In this document: positions 14,007 to 23,412 of the stretch, piece after piece | Numbering within the stretch: position 1 is the first letter of the stretch | How the letters are laid out: every line of letters begins with the position of its first letter | Source of the DNA: Clostridia bacterium | Lineage (GTDB): Bacteria > Bacillota > Clostridia > Christensenellales > DUVY01 | DNA length: 37,444 nucleotides | Assembly: GCA_026001225.1 (NCBI GenBank) | Contig: BNZQ01000017.1 | Coordinates: 1 to 37,444 of the forward strand | Reading direction: 5' to 3' | The notes under the pieces: generated by a model | The model's input: the letters and a program-made list of their open reading frames with translations, nothing else | Told to the model about the DNA's origin: nothing | Databases searched by the model: none | Program-made: the position numbers and the translations under genes

Positions 14007-14854
14007 AACGCATTCTCATCACCGGTGCGAACAGCTACGTCGGCGGCGCGGTCGAAAAGCGGCTGACGGCGGCGGGTCATGCCGTGACGGTTCTCGATAT
14101 GATAGGCGACGCGTGGCGGGCGTTCGATTTTTCGGGCTACGACTGCGTGTTCCATGTCGCGGGGATCGCGCACGATATCGGTAAAAAAAAGGACGCCGCG
14201 CTTTATTATAAGGTCAATACCGAGCTTGCGATTGAAACCGCCGAAAAGGCGTACGCGGCGAACGTGCCTCAATTTATTTTCATGTCAAGCATGCTGGTTT
14301 ATAACGGCGTTAAAAAACGCCATATTACGGCGGACACGCGACCCAAGATCAAAGGCTGTTACGGCGACAGCAAGCGGCGTGCCGATCTCGCTTTGCAGGC
14401 GATGAACGGCGATACTTTCAAAGTCGCAATCCTGCGCCCGCCGATGATTTTCGGCGCGGGGTGCAAGGGCAATTTTCCGCGCCTCGTTCGGCTTGCGGTC
14501 AAAGCCCCGTTTTTTCCTAAAATGAAAAACTACCGCAGTATGCTGCACATCGACAATCTTTGCGAATTTATCCGACTGCTTGTCGAGGAGGGTTCCGGCG
14601 GCCTGTTCTTCCCCCAAAACCCCGATTATTTTAACACCTCCGCATTGGTTGCGGAAATCGCCGCTCTAAAAGGGAAAAGGTTGCGGCAAAGCCGCTTATG
14701 GAATCCCGCCGTTTGGTTGGCCTATCCGTTCCTGTCAGCCGCGCGCAAGCTGTTCGGCAATCTGACCTACGACAAACACATGTCCGCGCATTTTAACGGC
14801 GCGTATCAAATCGCCGGCAACGCGGAGAGCGTGAAAAGGAGCGTGGAGCCGTGA
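14003..14854 (+). CDS. NAD(P)-dependent sugar epimerase/reductase (extended SDR)
   Basis: A 283-residue extended SDR. The Rossmann motif is GANSYVGGAV (residues 8-17). A conserved FHVAGIAHDIGKKKD and the SSMLVYNG strand lead to the active-site YGDSK (YxxxK). The line ILRPPMIFGAGCKGNFPRLV is typical of WbpV/WbiB/FnlA-type UDP-sugar 4-epimerases or 4-ketoreductases in polysaccharide loci. With the neighbouring initiating transferase it may make the first sugar of the repeat unit (for example UDP-QuiNAc or UDP-FucNAc type), but the substrate is inference. It overlaps both neighbours by 4 bases, so translation is probably coupled. Confidence 0.8.
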   Translation: MKRILITGANSYVGGAVEKRLTAAGHAVTVLDMIGDAWRAFDFSGYDCVFHVAGIAHDIGKKKDAALYYKVNTELAIETAEKAYAANVPQFIFMSSMLVYNGVKKRHITADTRPKIKGCYGDSKRRADLALQAMNGDTFKVAILRPPMIFGAGCKGNFPRLVRLAVKAPFFPKMKNYRSMLHIDNLCEFIRLLVEEGSGGLFFPQNPDYFNTSALVAEIAALKGKRLRQSRLWNPAVWLAYPFLSAARKLFGNLTYDKHMSAHFNGAYQIAGNAESVKRSVEP

Positions 14855-15891
14855 AAATCGTCGTCATGGCGGGCGGCGGCGGGACGCGTTTGTTCCCTTT
14901 GTCCACCGAGGACCGCCCCAAACAATTCATCGGAGTCGGCGGATATTCTCTGATTCAGCACGCCGTTCGCCGCTACCGCAACGCGGCGGCGACGAACGAT
15001 CTCGTGATCGTCACCGCGGAGAAATATGTTCCGCTCATGCGGGAGCAGCTGCGGGAAATCGGTGCGGACGGGGCGCATATTTTGGGCGAGCCTTGCCGTA
15101 GGAGCACTGCGCCCGCGATCACGCTCGCGGTGAAATATATCGAGGAAAAGCTTATCGGATCCGGGCAAGCGGCGGAGCCGATATTCGTCGGTACGGCGGA
15201 TCATTTGATCGACCCGCAGGAGAGGTTCGACCTATATGTAAGGCGGAGCGCGGAATTGGCGTCGGCGGGCAAGATCGTCACGCTGGGGATTGCGCCGGCC
15301 TTGCCCGAAACGAATTACGGTTACATAAAGGTTCCGCCGCGCGGGAAACAGGATTACGCCGACGTCGAACGGTTTGTGGAAAAGCCGGATTTAGAAACGG
15401 CGAAGGAATACGTCGCGTCGGGCCGATACTATTGGAATTCGGGCATGTTCTGTTTCACGGCGGCGACGCTGAAAGAGGAGCTGAAAGCGCATAAGCCGGA
15501 GCTGTTCGACACTTTTTTCCGCGGAACCTATGCGGACGCTCTTCGGAATTTCCCGAACGCGGTTTCAATTTCGTTCGATTACGCTGTGGCCGAACGCAGC
15601 CGCCGCATGGCTATGGTATACGCCGACCTCGATTGGCGCGACGTGGGCGGCTTTCCGTCCTTTTACGAGGCTTCCCCAAAGGACGGGAACGGCAATCATA
15701 TCGCGCGGGCGGGCGAAACGGGCGGCGATACCGCCGCCGTGCGCCTTTTAGATTGCGCAAACAATTTTATCGACGTCGCGCGTCCCGTTTACGCCGTCGG
15801 CCTAAAAAATCTTGTCGTCCTCGAAAAGGACGGCGCGCTGTATATCGCCGATATAGAACAAGCCGGACGGTTTAAGGATTTGGCGAAATGA
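14851..15891 (+). CDS. manC: Mannose-1-phosphate guanylyltransferase
   Basis: A 346-residue nucleotidyltransferase starting at GTG. It makes GDP-mannose from mannose-1-phosphate and GTP. The signature is MAGGGGTRLFPLSTEDRPKQ, then GEPCRRSTAPAITLAVKYIE, FVGTADHLIDPQERF, VERFVEKPDL and YYWNSGMFCF. The length is that of the single-domain form without a phosphomannose isomerase domain. GDP-mannose feeds gmd and fcl downstream. It overlaps both neighbours by 4 bases. Confidence 0.92.
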   Translation: MKIVVMAGGGGTRLFPLSTEDRPKQFIGVGGYSLIQHAVRRYRNAAATNDLVIVTAEKYVPLMREQLREIGADGAHILGEPCRRSTAPAITLAVKYIEEKLIGSGQAAEPIFVGTADHLIDPQERFDLYVRRSAELASAGKIVTLGIAPALPETNYGYIKVPPRGKQDYADVERFVEKPDLETAKEYVASGRYYWNSGMFCFTAATLKEELKAHKPELFDTFFRGTYADALRNFPNAVSISFDYAVAERSRRMAMVYADLDWRDVGGFPSFYEASPKDGNGNHIARAGETGGDTAAVRLLDCANNFIDVARPVYAVGLKNLVVLEKDGALYIADIEQAGRFKDLAK

Positions 15892-16628
15892 GCGATGTGT
15901 TAATCTCCATTATAACGGTCAGCTTCAACAGCGCGGCGACGATCGCGGAAACGATCGAATCCGTGTTGAACCAAACATATCCAAATATGGAATATATCAT
16001 TGTCGACGGGCAGAGCGGCGACGATACCGTTTCGATCGCGCAAGGTTATGCCGCGCAGTTTGCCGAAAAGGGCTGTCGGTTTGAGATCGTCAGCGAGCCG
16101 GATAAAGGCATCTACGATGCGATGAACAAGGGAATCGGGCGCGCTTCGGGCGAAATTACGGGCATCATCAACAGCGACGATTATTATATGCCGGACGCCC
16201 TTGAAAAGGTTGCCGCCTTTTATCAAAGAACGGATTTTGATGTGATGTACGGGGACTTGCGGATCTTCGGCAGCGGTAAGGAATACATCAAAAAGTCCAA
16301 ACATACGAAACGGTTTAACACCCGCTTTTGGAATCACCCGACCACGTTTGTCAAACGGACCGTTTACGCCGTGCAGCAATACGCCGTCGATAGTATATAC
16401 GACGATTTGGACTTTATGCTGCGCGTGCGGCGGGCGGGGTATAAGGTTTGCATTTTGAACGAGGTATTGGCGAATTTTCGTCTCGGCGGCGTAAGCAATA
16501 AAAAATCCTTGCGTAAAATGCTAAAAAGAGTTAAAATAAGAAATAGGATTTATAAACGTAACGGTTATAAGGTATATAGGCTGAACAACTTTATCATCGA
16601 AGCGGCTAAATATGTATTGTCCAAATAG
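15888..16628 (+). CDS. Family 2 glycosyltransferase
   Basis: A 246-residue GT-A protein, likely cytoplasmic and membrane-associated, that adds a sugar to the lipid-linked unit. Motifs are ISIITVSFNSAATIAETIES, EYIIVDGQSGDDTV, VSEPDKGIYDAMNKGIGRA and the metal-binding INSDDYYMPDALEKV. This DKGIYDAMNKGI form is typical of the WcaA/PssI-like branch. Residues from about 205 are basic (KKSLRKMLKRVKIRNRIYKR). The acceptor and donor cannot be read from sequence. The ATGA overlap with manC supports a shared operon. Confidence 0.88.
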   Translation: MSDVLISIITVSFNSAATIAETIESVLNQTYPNMEYIIVDGQSGDDTVSIAQGYAAQFAEKGCRFEIVSEPDKGIYDAMNKGIGRASGEITGIINSDDYYMPDALEKVAAFYQRTDFDVMYGDLRIFGSGKEYIKKSKHTKRFNTRFWNHPTTFVKRTVYAVQQYAVDSIYDDLDFMLRVRRAGYKVCILNEVLANFRLGGVSNKKSLRKMLKRVKIRNRIYKRNGYKVYRLNNFIIEAAKYVLSK

Positions 16629-16664
16629 TTTAAGAATACAAAACACGTCAAACGGGAAAGAAAA

Positions 16665-17711
16665 ATGAACAAGAAAAAAGCGCTTATCACGGGTATCACG
16701 GGGCAGGACGGCAGCTATCTGACCGAACTTTTGCTCTCCAAAGGGTACGAGGTACACGGCACGATCCGCCGCGCGAGTACTTTTAATACGAAGCGGATCG
16801 ATCATCTCTTCGAGGACAAAGAGATCGGCAACCGGACGCTGTTCCTGCATCACGGCGATCTGACCGATTCGAGCAATCTGAATCGTTTGTTGGAAAAAAT
16901 ACAACCCGACGAGATTTATAACCTCGGCGCGCAAAGCCACGTGCAGGTTTCGTTCGAGGTGCCCGAATACACGGCCGAGGTGGACGCGATGGGGACGTTG
17001 CGCCTGCTGGACGCGATTCGGGAGAATAAATTGAAAACCCGCTTTTATCAGGCTTCCACGTCGGAGCTGTTCGGCGGCATGCCCGGCACCGCGCCGCAGA
17101 GCGAAACGACGCCGTTTTATCCGCGCAGTCCTTACGGCGCGGCCAAGCTGTACGCCTATTGGATCACGGTCAATTACCGCGAAGCTTACGGCTTATACGC
17201 TTGCAACGGCATTTTGTTCAACCACGAATCCGAACGGCGCGGCGAAACCTTTGTGACGCGCAAGATCACGCGGGCGGTCGCGGCGATTTTGGCCAAAAAG
17301 CAGGAAACGCTGTCGCTCGGCAATTTGGACTCCAAGCGCGATTGGGGGCACGCCGCCGACTATGTCGAGGGAATGCGCCTGATGCTGCAACAGGACAAGC
17401 CCGACGATTACGTGCTCGCGACCGGGGAAACACATACCGTGCGCGAGTTTGTCGAGCTCGCTTTTAAACGGGCGGGAATCGAAATCGTTTGGAAAGGGGC
17501 GGGCACGGAGGAAAAGGGCTTTGGCAAAAAGGATGGGCGCGAGTACGTCAGCATCAATCCCCGCTATTTCCGCCCGACCGAAGTGGATTTACTGCACGGT
17601 GACCCGGCCAAGGCGGAAAAAATGCTGGGCTGGAAACGAAAGGTGGATTTTGCGGCGCTGGTCAACCGCATGGTGGAGAGCGATTGCCGTGAATTCGGCG
17701 TAAAATTATGA
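16665..17711 (+). CDS. gmd: GDP-mannose 4,6-dehydratase
   Basis: The 348-residue enzyme converts GDP-D-mannose to GDP-4-keto-6-deoxymannose. The N-terminal [19 protein letters not shown] and [20 protein letters not shown] are highly typical of Gmd. The catalytic region is [15 protein letters not shown] (YxxxK), followed by [20 protein letters not shown] and the C-terminal [20 protein letters not shown]. It has GGGAAAGAAAA before the ATG. It is paired with fcl by an ATGA overlap. Confidence 0.96.
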   Translation: MNKKKALITGITGQDGSYLTELLLSKGYEVHGTIRRASTFNTKRIDHLFEDKEIGNRTLFLHHGDLTDSSNLNRLLEKIQPDEIYNLGAQSHVQVSFEVPEYTAEVDAMGTLRLLDAIRENKLKTRFYQASTSELFGGMPGTAPQSETTPFYPRSPYGAAKLYAYWITVNYREAYGLYACNGILFNHESERRGETFVTRKITRAVAAILAKKQETLSLGNLDSKRDWGHAADYVEGMRLMLQQDKPDDYVLATGETHTVREFVELAFKRAGIEIVWKGAGTEEKGFGKKDGREYVSINPRYFRPTEVDLLHGDPAKAEKMLGWKRKVDFAALVNRMVESDCREFGVKL

Positions 17712-18643
17712 TGCACAAGGATTCCGTAATCGCCGTACTTGGCGGCCGCGGCATGGTGGGCGGCGCGATCGTCCGCACCCTCGAAAAGCGGGGCTATACG
17801 CGGATTGTAAAGGCAGACCGGCAAGCCGCCGATTTGACGCGCCAACAGGCGGTGTACGACCTATTTGAAAAGGTCCGACCGGAGTATGTCTTTTTGGCGG
17901 CGGCCAAGGTGGGCGGGATCGCGGCGAACGACACGTATCCGGCGGATTTTATCCGCGTCAACTTGCAAATCGAGGTCAACGCGATCGGCGCGGCGCACAA
18001 ATACGCTGTAAAGAAGCTGTTATTTTTGGGCTCGAGTTGTATCTACCCCCGCGACTGCCCGCAGCCGATTAAAGAGGAGTACCTTTTAACGGGCGCGTTG
18101 GAAAAGACCAACGAGGCCTACGCCCTCGCCAAAATCGCGGGCCTAAAGATGTGCGAATACTATAACCGCCAATACGGCGCGAATTATATCAGCTGTATGC
18201 CCACCAATTTATACGGGCCGGGGGACAATTACGATTTGAGCGCCTCGCACGTGTTGCCCGCGCTGATCGCCAAGGTACACGCGGCGAAGGAGCAAGGCCG
18301 CCCTTCGGTCGAAGTGTGGGGCACGGGCGAGGCGCGCCGTGAGTTTCTCTATGTGGACGACCTCGCGGAAGCGTGCGTATTTCTGATGAACAATTACGAC
18401 GATTCGCGCACGATCAATGTCGGCACGGGCGAGGACGTAACGATCACGGAATTGGCCGAAACGGTGGCCAAAGTTTTGGGATACGGCGGTCAAATCGCAT
18501 ACGACCCGTCCAAGCCCGACGGCACGCCGCGCAAGCTGCTCGACGTGTCGCGCATTCACGCTTTGGGCTGGCGGCACAAGGTTGCGTTAGAGGAAGGGAT
18601 CGCATTGGCGTATGCGGATTATTTGCAACGATTCCTGAAATAG
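17708..18643 (+). CDS. fcl: GDP-L-fucose synthase
   Basis: A 311-residue epimerase-reductase that turns GDP-4-keto-6-deoxymannose into GDP-L-fucose with NADPH. Signatures are [16 protein letters not shown], the characteristic [20 protein letters not shown], active-site [35 protein letters not shown] and [20 protein letters not shown]. Length and motifs are complete. Together with manC and gmd it gives a full GDP-fucose route from mannose-1-phosphate. Confidence 0.96.
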   Translation: MMHKDSVIAVLGGRGMVGGAIVRTLEKRGYTRIVKADRQAADLTRQQAVYDLFEKVRPEYVFLAAAKVGGIAANDTYPADFIRVNLQIEVNAIGAAHKYAVKKLLFLGSSCIYPRDCPQPIKEEYLLTGALEKTNEAYALAKIAGLKMCEYYNRQYGANYISCMPTNLYGPGDNYDLSASHVLPALIAKVHAAKEQGRPSVEVWGTGEARREFLYVDDLAEACVFLMNNYDDSRTINVGTGEDVTITELAETVAKVLGYGGQIAYDPSKPDGTPRKLLDVSRIHALGWRHKVALEEGIALAYADYLQRFLK

Positions 18644-18681
18644 ACGGTCGCCTTAAAGGGGAAAGCCCTATCAATAAAAAA

Positions 18682-19776
18682 ATGGATATAAAACCGAAAA
18701 ACGGAAAAATCAAAATATATATCGATACGGTTATTTTCGACCTGCAAAAGGCGGGCGGGATATCGGTCTATTGGTATGAATTGTTGCGTCGGTTTTTGAG
18801 CGACGGCCGTTTCGATACCGTCCTGATTGACAGCGGTCTGAAAAAAGAGAATATCTTTTATGCGAAGCTCGATCTGTCCGGCGTGAAAACCTTGAAAATC
18901 CGCAAACGGTTTAACCGTTACCGCGCGTTGAATTATAAGGAAAACGAAGCGCATTATTTTGTTTCAAGTTATTATCGTTACAGCAAAAATAAAAATGCCG
19001 TCAACGTGACGGTCGTCCATGATTTTACTTACGAGTATTACGCAAAGGGCTTGCGCAAACGGATTCACACGCACCAAAAATACAAGGCGATCGGGAAATC
19101 CGAAAAAATCGTTTGCATTTCCGAAAACACGCGCCGCGATTTGGATAAATTTGTCGGATTACGCAAAGGGCAGGAGGCGCGCGTCATCTATAACGGCGTC
19201 GGTGAGAACTACCGTAAAATGACGGACGGGGAAATAGCTGCGGCTTCGGCGCTGTTGACGCCGGAGCAAGCGGACGCGGCAGCCGGCGAATTCGTGTTGT
19301 ATGTGGGCGCGCGGGCGGGCTATAAAAATTGGGATAAGGCCGCAGAGATTTTTAAGCGGTTGCCCGACGCCTTTCGCATGGTTTCGGTCGGCGGCGGGCC
19401 GTTGTCGCCATCCGAACAAAACCTGCTCGGCGGTGCGCTGTCCCGCCATGTGCATATTCCTTTTGCCGACGAGCAGGTTTTATGCTTGCTCTACAACCGT
19501 GCGCGGGCGTTATTATACCTATCCGAATACGAGGGCTTCGGTATTCCCGTCGTCGAGGCGCAGAAATGCGGCTGTCCCGTCGTCGCTCTGAATCGTTCGT
19601 CTATCCCAGAGGTCGCGGGGGAGGGGGTACTGCTGTTGCGGGATTCGGCGGCGAAAGTGACGGTTGACGATTTGAAGCGGCTGAAAGAGAAAAGTTTCGG
19701 ATATGATAAGCCTTTTTCATGGGGCGCGACTTTCGCGGATTTCCGTTTGTTTTTAACGGGACGGGAGGGATTGTAG
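18682..19776 (+). CDS. GT4-type glycosyltransferase
   Basis: Starting at the ATG at 18682 the protein has 364 residues (MDIKPKNGKIKIYIDTVIFD) and fits a GT-B fold. An upstream in-frame extension would run back inside fcl and is not credible. The N-terminal domain carries LQKAGGISVYWYELLRRFL and HDFTYEYYAKGLRK. The C-terminal domain carries VIYNGVGENY, FVLYVGARAGYKNWDKAAEI and the nucleotide-sugar site YEGFGIPVVEAQKCGCPVVA. This branch resembles mannosyltransferases of the WbaZ/MtfB kind, but the donor is not certain. The nearest Shine-Dalgarno-like stretch (AAAGGGGAAA) is some 20 bases upstream, so initiation may be weak or coupled to fcl. Confidence 0.85.
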   Translation: MDIKPKNGKIKIYIDTVIFDLQKAGGISVYWYELLRRFLSDGRFDTVLIDSGLKKENIFYAKLDLSGVKTLKIRKRFNRYRALNYKENEAHYFVSSYYRYSKNKNAVNVTVVHDFTYEYYAKGLRKRIHTHQKYKAIGKSEKIVCISENTRRDLDKFVGLRKGQEARVIYNGVGENYRKMTDGEIAAASALLTPEQADAAAGEFVLYVGARAGYKNWDKAAEIFKRLPDAFRMVSVGGGPLSPSEQNLLGGALSRHVHIPFADEQVLCLLYNRARALLYLSEYEGFGIPVVEAQKCGCPVVALNRSSIPEVAGEGVLLLRDSAAKVTVDDLKRLKEKSFGYDKPFSWGATFADFRLFLTGREGL

Positions 19777-19780
19777 CCTT

Positions 19781-19855
19781 ATGCAAGCCGAACTGACTAA
19801 AATAACGTGTTACAAGAAATATGTCGAAGGTTACAACAGTATGATGGAGGCTTAA
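19781..19855 (+). CDS. 24-codon ORF at module boundary, possible 3' gene scar
   Basis: The frame reads MQAELTKITCYKKYVEGYNS and ends MMEA, with TAA directly followed by the ATG of the next gene. Its last codons contain the ATGGAGG ribosome binding site of that gene. It begins 4 bases after the previous stop, exactly where base composition shifts from GC-rich to AT-rich. It could be a translated leader peptide, but I think a leftover 3' end of a replaced gene is as likely. Confidence 0.3.
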   Translation: MQAELTKITCYKKYVEGYNSMMEA

Positions 19856-20962
19856 ATGATAAAGGTTTTATTTCTGACAAATATACCCAGTCCGTATAGA
19901 GTGTGTTTTTTTAACGCATTGGGGCGGTTATGTGAATTGACCGTTGTTTTTGAACTGAAAAGTGCAAGCAATAGAGTTGTCGGTTGGCAAGAATTTTCGG
20001 CAACGACATATTCGGAAATTTATCTTAACGGGAAACAAACGGCTGTCGATGCGGCAAAATGTCGCAATGCAAAGAAATATTTAACCGATAATTACGATAT
20101 TATTGTTCTCGGCGGCTACGCTACGCCTACTCAACAGATCGCGATTAAATATCTACATAAAAAAAAGATACCGTTTATTCTGAATTCCGACGGCGCATTT
20201 ATTCCGGAAAAAGAGTCGGTTATAAAAAAGTGGTATAAAAAGTTTTTAATCGGCAAAGCGGATGCGTGGATTACCAGCGGGCAAAATTCGGTTAGACAGC
20301 TTGAATATTACGGCGCAAACAGAGAAAGGATTTTTGTTTATCCGTTCAGTTCGGTTGGAATCGATGATATTGCAAGTGAGTTGCCTGCAAAAGAAAGGTC
20401 GGCGTTGAGAGAAGAATTGGGAATTCATGAAAAAAAAATAATTATTACAGTCGGTGCATTTATTGAAAGGAAGGGTATTGCCACTCTGTTGAAAGCCGCG
20501 AAGTCGCTTATTGACGATGATATCGGGGTATACATAATCGGCGGAGAGCCGAATGCCGAATACTTGGATTTAGTTGGGCAGAATAGTAAGATCCATTTTA
20601 TGAAACATCTTCAAAAAGCGGATTTAACAAAATATTATAAAGCGAGCGATTTATTTGTTTTGCCTACGAGAGAAGACATATGGGGGCTTGTAGTCAACGA
20701 GGCGATGGCGGTCGGATTGCCGGTCATTACGACAAATAAATGCAACGCGGGATTGGAGCTTGTAAAGGACGGCATAAACGGCTATTTGATCGATGTTGAC
20801 GATGTGAATGCGCTTACCGATAGAATAAGGCGGGTCATTTTTAACGATGAGAAACTGTCGGCCATGTCGCGGTATAATCTTGATTTGATCAAGGATTATA
20901 CATACACGAAAATGGCGGAAAGGCATCTCGAAATTTTCAACGTATGGAGAGATAATGTATAA
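19856..20962 (+). CDS. GT4-type glycosyltransferase
   Basis: A 368-residue GT-B protein beginning MIKVLFLTNIPSPYRVCFFN, an opening common in WbnH/WcaL-like transferases. The linker has VGAFIERKGIATLLKAAKSL. The nucleotide-sugar-binding helix is VLPTREDIWGLVVNEAMAVG followed by LPVITTNKCNAGLELVKDG, giving the ExxxxxxxE pattern of GT4. Composition is clearly more AT-rich than fcl and the genes before it. It overlaps the polymerase gene by 8 bases. Donor and acceptor are unknown. Confidence 0.87.
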   Translation: MIKVLFLTNIPSPYRVCFFNALGRLCELTVVFELKSASNRVVGWQEFSATTYSEIYLNGKQTAVDAAKCRNAKKYLTDNYDIIVLGGYATPTQQIAIKYLHKKKIPFILNSDGAFIPEKESVIKKWYKKFLIGKADAWITSGQNSVRQLEYYGANRERIFVYPFSSVGIDDIASELPAKERSALREELGIHEKKIIITVGAFIERKGIATLLKAAKSLIDDDIGVYIIGGEPNAEYLDLVGQNSKIHFMKHLQKADLTKYYKASDLFVLPTREDIWGLVVNEAMAVGLPVITTNKCNAGLELVKDGINGYLIDVDDVNALTDRIRRVIFNDEKLSAMSRYNLDLIKDYTYTKMAERHLEIFNVWRDNV

Positions 20963-22052
20963 AATCGAGCCGATATATATTATATTTTTAACAATTTTAA
21001 CAGTAGCCCTATTTCTCAAAAAAAGGAAAAGAGTCGGGGTTGTTTTTATCGTACTATTTATCGTTCTTTTTATTTGTAGCGAAAACGGTGCGGATTACAG
21101 AAGTTACGGCGAAATATATTGGAATGTTGAAAAAGGGGTATCTTTCAGTAAAATACATGGTGAGTGGTTTTATTTATTGGTTAATCGTATTTTTTCCATG
21201 TTCTTTTCCTATAATTTTTTCCGTGTAGTTTTTTTATCATTTTTCTTGATATTGTTAATCTACTCCGTCGGTACTTTTACGGACAAATGGCTTTATACAT
21301 TTGCGTTAATATATATGGGGCTCATTTTACATCTAATTTCCAGTTACAGGCAATTTGCCGGAGTTGCGATCTTTATATTTTCGTTACACTGCATTTTTCA
21401 CAAGAAGCAAGCAGTAATCCCTATTTTGTTGTCGTTTATAGGCATTTTCTTGCATATGGCAAGTGCGGTCGGATCGTTAATTATTATAATTCTTGTATAT
21501 GTGCAACACAGTAAGAAAAGGCGGATACAAAAAGGCGTAAAAAATATTTCATACATACTGTGGCTTCTTTTAATATTCGCGATAGGCGCACGTATTTTGC
21601 TTTCATATGTTCTTTCATTAGAGATATTGCATGTAATTTTGAAAAAAATTACGGTTTATTCGGATTTGAATGTTTTTACATTCGGATTTGCGTCAAGACT
21701 TACAGAGTTTATAATCTTGTTATATTTCTACCACAAATCAAGCAAGGATCATGAAACGAATTGTATTTTCTTAACATATGCTTTTTTAACGCTATTCTAT
21801 ATTGCTATTCCTATTGAATTTTTTATGGCACGATTGACGATTGCAGCGAGATTTTTGATTGCGTTGCTTATTCCTATGTTGGCATATAAACAAAAACGCA
21901 TAGTTTTCAACGGGAAATTGAGCGGCTATAATAATGTGGTTAGAAAAAAGGCAATGCTTGCTTCAATGTACTGCTTATATATAGCAATGTTTGTTTATCA
22001 AATGTTGTACCAAGTGGGGTATACGCCATATATTAATATGCTTTTCAATTAA
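20955..22052 (+). CDS. EpsG/Wzy-like polysaccharide polymerase
   Basis: A 365-residue membrane protein with about 10 hydrophobic segments. After two N-terminal segments it shows SENGADYRSYGEIYWNVEKG, the G-x-D-Y-xx-Y hallmark of the EpsG family. Another typical stretch is LHLISSYRQFAGVAIFIFSL, with the conserved R-Q, followed by FLHMASAVGSLIIII, where family members have FHxSA. Such proteins join lipid-linked repeat units outside the membrane. The sequence is strongly AT-rich. It is the only polymerase candidate in the locus. Confidence 0.85.
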   Translation: MYKIEPIYIIFLTILTVALFLKKRKRVGVVFIVLFIVLFICSENGADYRSYGEIYWNVEKGVSFSKIHGEWFYLLVNRIFSMFFSYNFFRVVFLSFFLILLIYSVGTFTDKWLYTFALIYMGLILHLISSYRQFAGVAIFIFSLHCIFHKKQAVIPILLSFIGIFLHMASAVGSLIIIILVYVQHSKKRRIQKGVKNISYILWLLLIFAIGARILLSYVLSLEILHVILKKITVYSDLNVFTFGFASRLTEFIILLYFYHKSSKDHETNCIFLTYAFLTLFYIAIPIEFFMARLTIAARFLIALLIPMLAYKQKRIVFNGKLSGYNNVVRKKAMLASMYCLYIAMFVYQMLYQVGYTPYINMLFN

Positions 22053-22164
22053 GATCGGCTATGAAAAGCACCCATGGTTTAAAGATTATTTTGTCGAGAT
22101 AAATACGGCGATTGAGAAGAGCGTGCCTATGATGGATGTAAAAGGAGATGTCAAAAGAAAATGA
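22051..22164 (+). pseudogene. 3' remnant of a replaced gene
   Basis: Right after the polymerase stop, in a shifted frame, the sequence reads KIGYEKHPWFKDYFVEINTA then IEKSVPMMDVKGDVKRK. It ends in TGA overlapping the next ATG (ATGA), the same coupling used elsewhere in this operon. It has no start of its own that would make a sensible protein. This is what a displaced gene's 3' end would look like. The parent family is not recognised. Confidence 0.45.
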
Positions 22165-23261
22165 ATAAAATTTTATTTATTCCCGGCCTTGATAAAAATC
22201 ACAAGTATGGTGGCGGCGCCATTTGTAGTATAAGGAATTATGAGTGTCTCAAAAAATGCGGCGAAGTGATTTTGTCGGAAATGGAGATGGAGAAAAAAAG
22301 CTTTCTAAAAAAGGTTTTTAATTTTTTCACATCAAGCATACCTTTATGCACGGGAAAAAAAGGCGAAAGAACTATTTTAAATGAAATAAAAAAGTCAAAA
22401 TGCGACATTGTTTTCATAAATAATTCTTTTTTTGGAGGAATTATCCCGAAAATCAAAAAATACAAGGTCAGAGTCATAACTTTTTTCCACAACGTAGAAA
22501 TCACTTATTTAAAGGAAGTTGAAAAAATAAGTTTAAAAAACAGACTGAAAGCGAACGCCGTAATGAAATCCGAAAAAAAGTGTCTTAAATATTCGGACGC
22601 CGTAATTTTTTTGAATGAAAGAGACAAGAAAGAAGCGTCAAGGCTGTATGCAAAATATTTTTGTGCTGATAAAGCTCATATAATTCCGGCCACGTTTCAG
22701 GATGATTTCTCGATTCAGGACAAAGAATATATTTTATTCCAGAAAAAAAACGGTATAAAGAATGCGTTGTTTTTCGGATCGAGTTTTGCCCCGAATTATA
22801 ACGGTATTCGATGGTTTATAAGAAATGTGTTGGACAAAATTAGTTGTAATTTGAAAATCGTCGGGGTTGGTTTCGACAAATATAAAGATGAACTTTCCGG
22901 CGACAGGACAGAGATTCTTGGAGCGGTGCCGGATATGAAACAATACATACTCGATTCGGACTTTATTGTCATGCCGATTTTTGAAGGGTCAGGGATGAAG
23001 ATCAAAACGGCGGAAGCGCTTATGTACGGTAAAACTATTTTTGGATCGAATGAAGCGTTTGAGGGCTATGATTTGGATTTTGAAAAGGTCGGAGGTCTTT
23101 GTAATACGGCGGATGAGTTTATTGAAAAAATCAACAAAAAAATTGCCGATCATAATATAAGCGTTTTTAATGAATATAGTCGGGATATCTATGAAAAAAA
23201 TTTTTCAAATCAGATAGCCGTCAATATATTCAACAAAATTCTAGACAAAGCAGTTCAGTAG
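22161..23261 (+). CDS. GT4-type glycosyltransferase
   Basis: A 366-residue protein starting MNKILFIPGLDKNHKYGGGA, where a GGG loop near the N-terminus is usual for GT-B enzymes. Middle region: RVITFFHNVEITYLKEVEKI. The second domain starts ALFFGSSFAPNYNGIRWFI and holds IVMPIFEGSGMKIKTAEALM followed by YGKTIFGSNEAFEGYD, matching the E-G-xG-xK-xK-xxEAL form seen in 'sugar transferase, PEP-CTERM/EpsH-like' GT4 groups. It is strongly AT-rich. An AAAGGAGATG sits just before the start. Its substrate is unknown. Confidence 0.85.
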   Translation: MNKILFIPGLDKNHKYGGGAICSIRNYECLKKCGEVILSEMEMEKKSFLKKVFNFFTSSIPLCTGKKGERTILNEIKKSKCDIVFINNSFFGGIIPKIKKYKVRVITFFHNVEITYLKEVEKISLKNRLKANAVMKSEKKCLKYSDAVIFLNERDKKEASRLYAKYFCADKAHIIPATFQDDFSIQDKEYILFQKKNGIKNALFFGSSFAPNYNGIRWFIRNVLDKISCNLKIVGVGFDKYKDELSGDRTEILGAVPDMKQYILDSDFIVMPIFEGSGMKIKTAEALMYGKTIFGSNEAFEGYDLDFEKVGGLCNTADEFIEKINKKIADHNISVFNEYSRDIYEKNFSNQIAVNIFNKILDKAVQ

Positions 23262-23374
23262 ATATTGATTAAAAAGCAAAATGATAGACATGGACGATAA
23301 CCGATAAAACTTTTTCCATATCGTTATATTATACGGAAAAAATTTCGTTAAGTCAAATATTAAAATGTTTTTTA

Positions 23375-23403
23375 TTGACAAAGTCATGTCCATGTGTTAG
23401 AAT
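23375..23403 (+). promoter_or_regulatory. Internal promoter within the polysaccharide locus
   Basis: TTGACA (23375-23380), a 17-bp spacer and TAGAAT (23398-23403). The ATG of the next gene is at 23413, so any leader would be 0-3 bases. The 151-base gap 23262-23412 is the longest in the locus and shows no gene. Confidence 0.7.
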
Positions 23404-23412
23404 TCAAGTGTC

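Noticed and set aside
18373..18681. 103-codon N-terminal extension of the GT4 gene
   Set aside because: It runs inside fcl in another frame and has no family similarity; the protein begins properly at 18682.
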